Shown here: in pieces, positions 33,293-36,315 of the stretch
Layout: the number at the start of each line of letters is the position of its first letter
Position numbering within the stretch: position 1 is the stretch's first letter
Assembly: GCA_964398885.1 (NCBI GenBank)
Contig: CAYNOU010000021.1
Span: 1-36,315, forward strand
Direction: 5' to 3'
DNA length: 36,315 nucleotides
Source: JAGMCF01 sp964398885
Lineage (GTDB): Bacteria > Cloacimonadota > Cloacimonadia > JGIOTU-2
The notes under the pieces: model-generated
Databases searched by the model: none
Seen by the model: only the letters and a program-made list of their open reading frames with translations
What the model was told of the DNA's origin: nothing
Program-made: the position numbers and the translations under genes

Positions 33293-33392
33293 NNNNNNNN
33301 NNNNNNNNNNNNNNNNNNNNNNNNNNNNNNNNNNNNNNNNNNNNNNNNNNNNNNNNNNNNNNNNNNNNNNNNNNNNNNNNNNNNNNNNNNNN
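33293..33392. other. Assembly gap (100 N) between identical contig ends
   Basis: Exactly 100 N. The 55 bases on its left are repeated exactly on its right. That is what overlapping contig ends at a branch of an assembly graph look like, so the true sequence may have no gap; the MazEF tandem period would then be about 1,019 bases, not 1,174. Confidence 0.85.
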
Positions 33393-33584
33393 TTTTTGTC
33401 TTGTAAATAAGGTGATATTTCGGGAATATTAATTTCAAAGATAGGTTATTTATTTTCAGGTATGTTAAGTTAATAGATAGGGTGCATAATATCATGCCAG
33501 AGGTCATCCGCCAGCTGGCGGAGATCCGCCTCTGGCGGGCAGATCCTTTGGATACTATGAATTGTAGTATAATATATGTTAGAC
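33393..33584. repeat. Array repeat copy 4 (right part, with palindromic insert)
   Basis: Continues copy 3 to the type B right end ATATATGTTAGAC (33578-33584). Compared with copy 2 it has about 60 extra bases at 33493-33552, a nested palindrome (ATCCGCC/GGCGGAG and CCAGAGG/CCTCTGG) starting CATGCC and ending CCTTTGGAT. A shortened form of the insert is at 30015-30040. Two single-base differences from copy 2 are seen. Confidence 0.85.
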
Positions 33585-33663
33585 TTCTTTGTCAATATAA
33601 AAAATAAAACTAATTATTGAAAAATTATCCCGAATTTACTGGGATTAGTAGAAAAGGAAAATT

Positions 33664-33909
33664 ATGAATTCTATAAATTTATCTCAGATTGAAAAAAATA
33701 TTAATCTATTATCCCGAACAGATCAGTTACGGTTAATTGAACGGATCCTTCGTCGTTGGCGACAGAGAGATTTAAAGGAATCCCGATTTAATCGGGATTT
33801 TGAACAACAACTTACTGCTATGGCAGCAGATAAAGAAATTCAAAGAGAGTTGCAAAAGATTAATAAAGAGTTTATTGTTACTGAAATGGATGGATTGCGA
33901 ACAATATAA
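33664..33909 (+). CDS. mazE: Antitoxin of MazEF-like module, copy 2
   Basis: Identical in protein and, as far as I can read, in DNA to the copy at 32490, at a constant offset of 1,174 bases. The identical stretch runs without indels from the ATATATGTTAGAC boundary (33578) to 34466. The same in-frame palindrome is present (33780-33798). It precedes its own MazF with the same one-base overlap. Recent duplication, conversion or an assembly duplicate would all explain the identity. Confidence 0.85.
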   Translation: MNSINLSQIEKNINLLSRTDQLRLIERILRRWRQRDLKESRFNRDFEQQLTAMAADKEIQRELQKINKEFIVTEMDGLRTI

Positions 33910-34256
33910 TGGCAATTCAACGAGGTGAGATTTATTTTGTGGATTTGAACCCAACCAAAGGGAGAGAACAAGCAGGTAATCGTCCAGTATTAGTTTTATC
34001 TAATAATACGATTAATAAGCTTCCTCTTGTAGTAACAGTAATTGTAGGAACGAAAGGGGAGAATATCTCGCGTGATTATCTGACCAATGTTCGCATATCT
34101 TCTTCAGATAGTGGATTGTCAATGGAAACTGTGTTTTTATGTTTTCAACTACGTTCATTAGATCCAAATAGATTTCCAGAAAGGCCAGCAGGAAAAGTTT
34201 CTGGTGAGATACTGGCGAGAATTGAAGATGCAGTTCGTTATTGTCTTGATTTATAA
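33909..34256 (+). CDS. mazF: MazF/PemK-type toxin, copy 2
   Basis: Identical to the first copy over all 115 residues, including the RGEIYFVDLNPTKGRE start and GLSMETVFLCFQLRSLDPNR. Two identical MazEF pairs should cross-neutralise, so the duplication adds dosage but no new specificity. It is followed by array repeat copy 5, which has a type A right end, unlike the type B right end of copy 4 between the two MazEF pairs. Confidence 0.93.
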   Translation: MAIQRGEIYFVDLNPTKGREQAGNRPVLVLSNNTINKLPLVVTVIVGTKGENISRDYLTNVRISSSDSGLSMETVFLCFQLRSLDPNRFPERPAGKVSGEILARIEDAVRYCLDL

Positions 34257-34535
34257 AAATAGTTTCAGAAGCTTTTGATTTGCCTTTGTTGTTGCATTAA
34301 AAATTAGAGAGTTCTGGTTAAATTTTTTGAATATGAAAAGATTGATGATATTGAGGAATAAAGCATTAAGAACTTTATAAAATATTTGACAAACATTTTT
34401 TTAGGAATTCTTTTTTGTCTTGTAAATAAGGTGATATTTCGGGAATATTAATTTCAAAGATAGGTTTGTTTTATAATTGTGTTAATGTCAAAATAGGGTG
34501 TTATATTATGCACAGTGCAGTCTGATATATGTTAG
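34257..34535. repeat. Array repeat copy 5 (right-end type A)
   Basis: Left 210 bases identical to copy 3; right end like copy 1 (two differences in the last ~85 bases), with TGCACAGTGCA and ATATATGTTAG (to 34535). It diverges from copy 1 directly after GTTAG: copy 1 continues CCAATAAA, this one AATGCATT, the beginning of the VapBC cassette. Confidence 0.88.
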
Positions 34536-34589
34536 AATGCATTTAAGGTTATAATAAAAACCAATAAAAATTATTAGTAGGAGATTAAG

Positions 34590-34826
34590 ATGTTAGTATA
34601 TCGTGAAATAGTAGAAAAAAAAGATGATATTGTAAAAGTTACTAATCTTTTAAATAGTCTAAAAAATCAAAAAATAGAAGTAATAATTGTACCATTAGCA
34701 AAAGAAAAAACAGGAAGTTTTAAAAGCTTAAAAGGAGCTTTAAGTAAATATAGCAATCTTGATATGATAAAAATAGAAGGCTCTGCTTGGGAAAAAGCAA
34801 TTGAGGATAAATATGGTAATAGTTGA
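34590..34826 (+). CDS. vapB: VapB-like antitoxin
   Basis: 78 residues; TAGGAG lies before ATG 34590. LVYREIVEKKDDIVKVTNLL, NSLKNQKIEVIIVPL is an alpha/beta N-terminal part, followed by the linker KEKTGSFKSLKGALSKYSNL and the acidic ending AWEKAIEDKYGNS. Antitoxins with this shape (xxSLKGALxKYxNxxxIxxEExAWE) are commonly found ahead of PIN toxins. The gene overlaps the toxin start by 14 bases. It is the last module of the array. Confidence 0.83.
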   Translation: MLVYREIVEKKDDIVKVTNLLNSLKNQKIEVIIVPLAKEKTGSFKSLKGALSKYSNLDMIKIEGSAWEKAIEDKYGNS

Positions 34827-35220
34827 TGCAAATGTAATTCTTAGATATTTTCTAGATGATATAGAAGATTTAGCAATTAGAAGTAAGCACATTTTAGAAA
34901 ATCTTGAAGTTTTTATTCCAAATGAGATTGTTGCTGAAGTTGTTTTTGTTTTGCAAAAATTTTATGAAGTTCCAAGAAATGAAATATCATCGCTGTTAAC
35001 TGATTTAATTGAATTCGAAAATATAGATTTGTATAAAAAAGCGGTACTTATTAAAGCTTTAGATATTTACAAATCAAAGAACTTAGATTTTGTTGATTGT
35101 ATTCTTTGTGCTTATAAAAAAGTAGAGAATATTGAAATAAAAACCTTTGATAAAGAACTTTTGAAATGTACAAAAAGCGATAATGTAAAATTTAAGCAGT
35201 CTAACACTCGTTCCACTTGA
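34813..35220 (+). CDS. vapC: VapC-type PIN-domain toxin
   Basis: 135 residues from ATG 34813 (MVIVDANVILRYFLDD), which begins with the PIN motif; an upstream frame extension is not needed. Acidic residues: Asp-5, Glu-42 (EIVAEVVFVL), Asp-92/Asp-95 (LDFVDCILCA) and Asp-113 (KTFDKELLK). It would cleave a structured RNA. The C-terminal residues SNTRST are translated from the left arm of attC-like site 2 (GTCTAAC at 35199-35205), as happens when cassette genes run into their attC. Confidence 0.92.
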   Translation: MVIVDANVILRYFLDDIEDLAIRSKHILENLEVFIPNEIVAEVVFVLQKFYEVPRNEISSLLTDLIEFENIDLYKKAVLIKALDIYKSKNLDFVDCILCAYKKVENIEIKTFDKELLKCTKSDNVKFKQSNTRST

Positions 35221-35364
35221 GCTGAAACGCAGTGCGAGATTTAATTAACGGCTATTTTGCCAGAGAAAGTTAATCTCACAATTTAAGGACATAGAACCGG
35301 ACTGCGTCTCTGCCTGTCCGCCGTAAAACTTTGGAAGGCGGGCAGGTGAGCTTTGTCGTTAGAC
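35199..35364 (+). other. attC-like recombination site 2, containing a palindromic insertion
   Basis: R'' box GTCTAAC (35199-35205) and R' box GTTAGAC (35358-35364) are exact inverses. Inner arms ACGCAGTGCG (35227-35236) and CGGACTGCGT (35298-35307) pair at nine of ten positions, and GAGATT.../...AATCTC pairs inside these. In the right arm is a separate palindrome, CCTGTCCGCC/GGCGGGCAGG (35313-35346), apparently a repeat inserted into the site. The R' box covers the stop codon of folC on the other strand. L arms next to the R boxes are less regular than in site 1. Confidence 0.65.
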
Positions 35365-36315
35365 CACTTTAATATCACTCACCAATTTCATCACTTCCCC
35401 AATCGTATAAAGCGAACCAGTCACACATATCAAATCATCTTTATCAGCAAATTTCTTTGCTTTCGCAAGAGCTAAATTTATATCGTTTTCTAAAATACAT
35501 TCCTTCTTGTATTTTTTTACTTCTTTTGCTAACATCATAGGTTCTGCTGCTCTGTGTGAGGACGATTTACAAATTACAAAAAGGTCAACAATACTTGAAA
35601 GCTGCTTTATCATACTTTTGAAATCTTTATCATATAAAACTCCAATAACAGCAATTAGTTTTTTGTATTTATAAATATGTTTTAGATTATAAACTAAAGA
35701 TTTTATCCCATCTGGATTGTGGGCGCCATCAATAATTACTTTCGGATTATCACTAATTTTTTGTAGACGACCTTTCCATATAATTGAATTCAAGCCAGTC
35801 TTTACTTTCTCCGCATTAAGTTTTATTCCATCATTGTGAAAAAGTGCAGCGACAATTAAAATTGCAAGTGCAGTATTATCAATTTGATGTCTTCCAACTA
35901 AATTGCATTTTATGTTTCTGTAATGAATATCAAATTTTGGGATATCAATGTCATAATTTCCACCATCCTCATTTAGTCTGATATTTGAAATTTCTACTTC
36001 TTTTTTGAAATCAATAATTGGACAATCTTTTTTCTTTGCTTCTTTGATAATTGTATTCTTGGCAGTTGGTCGCATTTTACCGAGAATAACTGGAACAGTG
36101 GGTTTGAGAATTCCTGCTTTTTCTTTTGCAATTTTTGATAATGTATTTCCAAGTGTTTTTGTGTGGTCATAGTCTATATTTGTAATTGCAGTTATGACAG
36201 AGTTTACAAGGACTGTTGCATCCAATCTTCCACCCAAGCCAACCTCCATTACAACATAATCAACTTTCTCCTGTAAGAAAAGTTGAAATGCAATGCTGGT
36301 AGATATTTCAAAATA
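35359..36315 (-). CDS. folC: Folylpolyglutamate/dihydrofolate synthase (5' end outside window)
   Basis: The frame is open to the right edge; about 318 residues are visible. FEISTSIAFQLFLQEKVDYV, MEVGLGGRLDATVLVN, TNIDYDHTKTLGNTLSKIAK, KEKAGILKP and IDGAHNPDGIKSL are diagnostic of FolC/Mur-ligase enzymes. The Walker A loop lies outside the window. It adds glutamate to (dihydro)pteroate/folates. The visible end (LICVTGSLYTIGEVMKLVSD) is of normal length. The stop codon TAA and the preceding GTC belong to the attC-like R' box (GTCTAAC read on this strand), so the cassette array abuts folC with no spacer. Confidence 0.95.
   Translation of the reverse strand, partial: YFEISTSIAFQLFLQEKVDYVVMEVGLGGRLDATVLVNSVITAITNIDYDHTKTLGNTLSKIAKEKAGILKPTVPVILGKMRPTAKNTIIKEAKKKDCPIIDFKKEVEISNIRLNEDGGNYDIDIPKFDIHYRNIKCNLVGRHQIDNTALAILIVAALFHNDGIKLNAEKVKTGLNSIIWKGRLQKISDNPKVIIDGAHNPDGIKSLVYNLKHIYKYKKLIAVIGVLYDKDFKSMIKQLSSIVDLFVICKSSSHRAAEPMMLAKEVKKYKKECILENDINLALAKAKKFADKDDLICVTGSLYTIGEVMKLVSDIKVV

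Noticed and set aside
33393..33584. Treating copies 3 and 4 of the array repeat as two independent repeats
   Set aside because: The exact 55-base overlap on both sides of the N run makes a single interrupted repeat more likely.
31393..34535. Array repeats as CRISPR or insertion sequence
   Set aside because: Copies are ~280 bases, few, separated by gene pairs and without a transposase; there are no short regular repeats with spacers.
1..36315. tRNA, rRNA or riboswitch genes
   Set aside because: I looked through the intergenic regions for cloverleaf-like or conserved RNA motifs and saw none; the hairpins found belong to repeats.

Overview
The window is about 36.3 kb of AT-rich bacterial DNA. 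The organism looks Gram-negative: there are outer-membrane-type beta-barrels, several lipoproteins and a secreted protein with a type IX-style C-terminal sorting domain. It is probably anaerobic, because it encodes indolepyruvate:ferredoxin oxidoreductase (IorA/IorB). Together this suggests an uncultured FCB-group lineage (Cloacimonadota-like or a neighbour); the placement is an inference. Two runs of 100 N (1911-2010, 33293-33392) show it is a draft scaffold.

Layout. 1-1835 (+): the end of a PA14-domain protein, a lipoprotein and a YjbQ-family protein. 2011-16996 (mostly -): an SppA-type peptidase with a beta-barrel-like N-terminus (cut by the first gap), a VapBC pair, nadE, a large secreted protein, a duplicated uvrA 3' end with a two-gene cargo, intact uvrA, an 800-bp repeat-rich gene-free stretch, then envelope proteins and a frameshifted acetyltransferase. 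17044-22968 (-): the housekeeping cluster tilS-hpt-ftsH-hslV-hslU. 23047-29688 (-): a Fic protein inserted ahead of tilS, a B12-binding radical SAM protein, and iorB and iorA separated by a HEPN/MNT toxin-antitoxin pair (HEPN frameshifted) and a small antitoxin-like gene. 30165-31400 (+): an amidohydrolase. 31393-35364 (+): an array of four toxin-antitoxin modules (RelBE-like, MazEF twice, VapBC). 35359-36315 (-): the 3' part of folC.

The most interesting region is the toxin-antitoxin array. Two sites in it (32161-32292 and 35199-35364) have the architecture of integron attC sites: R boxes ending in CTAAC/GTTAG, and in the first site 5-nt spacers, L arms and a hairpin interior. A ~280-bp repeat precedes the modules, and its copies diverge exactly after GTTAG. 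This looks like an integron cassette array (no integrase gene in view) carrying only addiction modules, with its last attC fused to the stop codon of folC.

A second theme is how accessory genes sit next to core genes. At uvrA and at tilS the cargo lies between the intact core gene and a duplicated, diverged piece of that gene's end, as expected from Campbell-type integration of DNA carrying a homologous gene end. A third theme is small palindromic repeats, both between genes and in frame inside ftsH, iorA, iorB and mazE.
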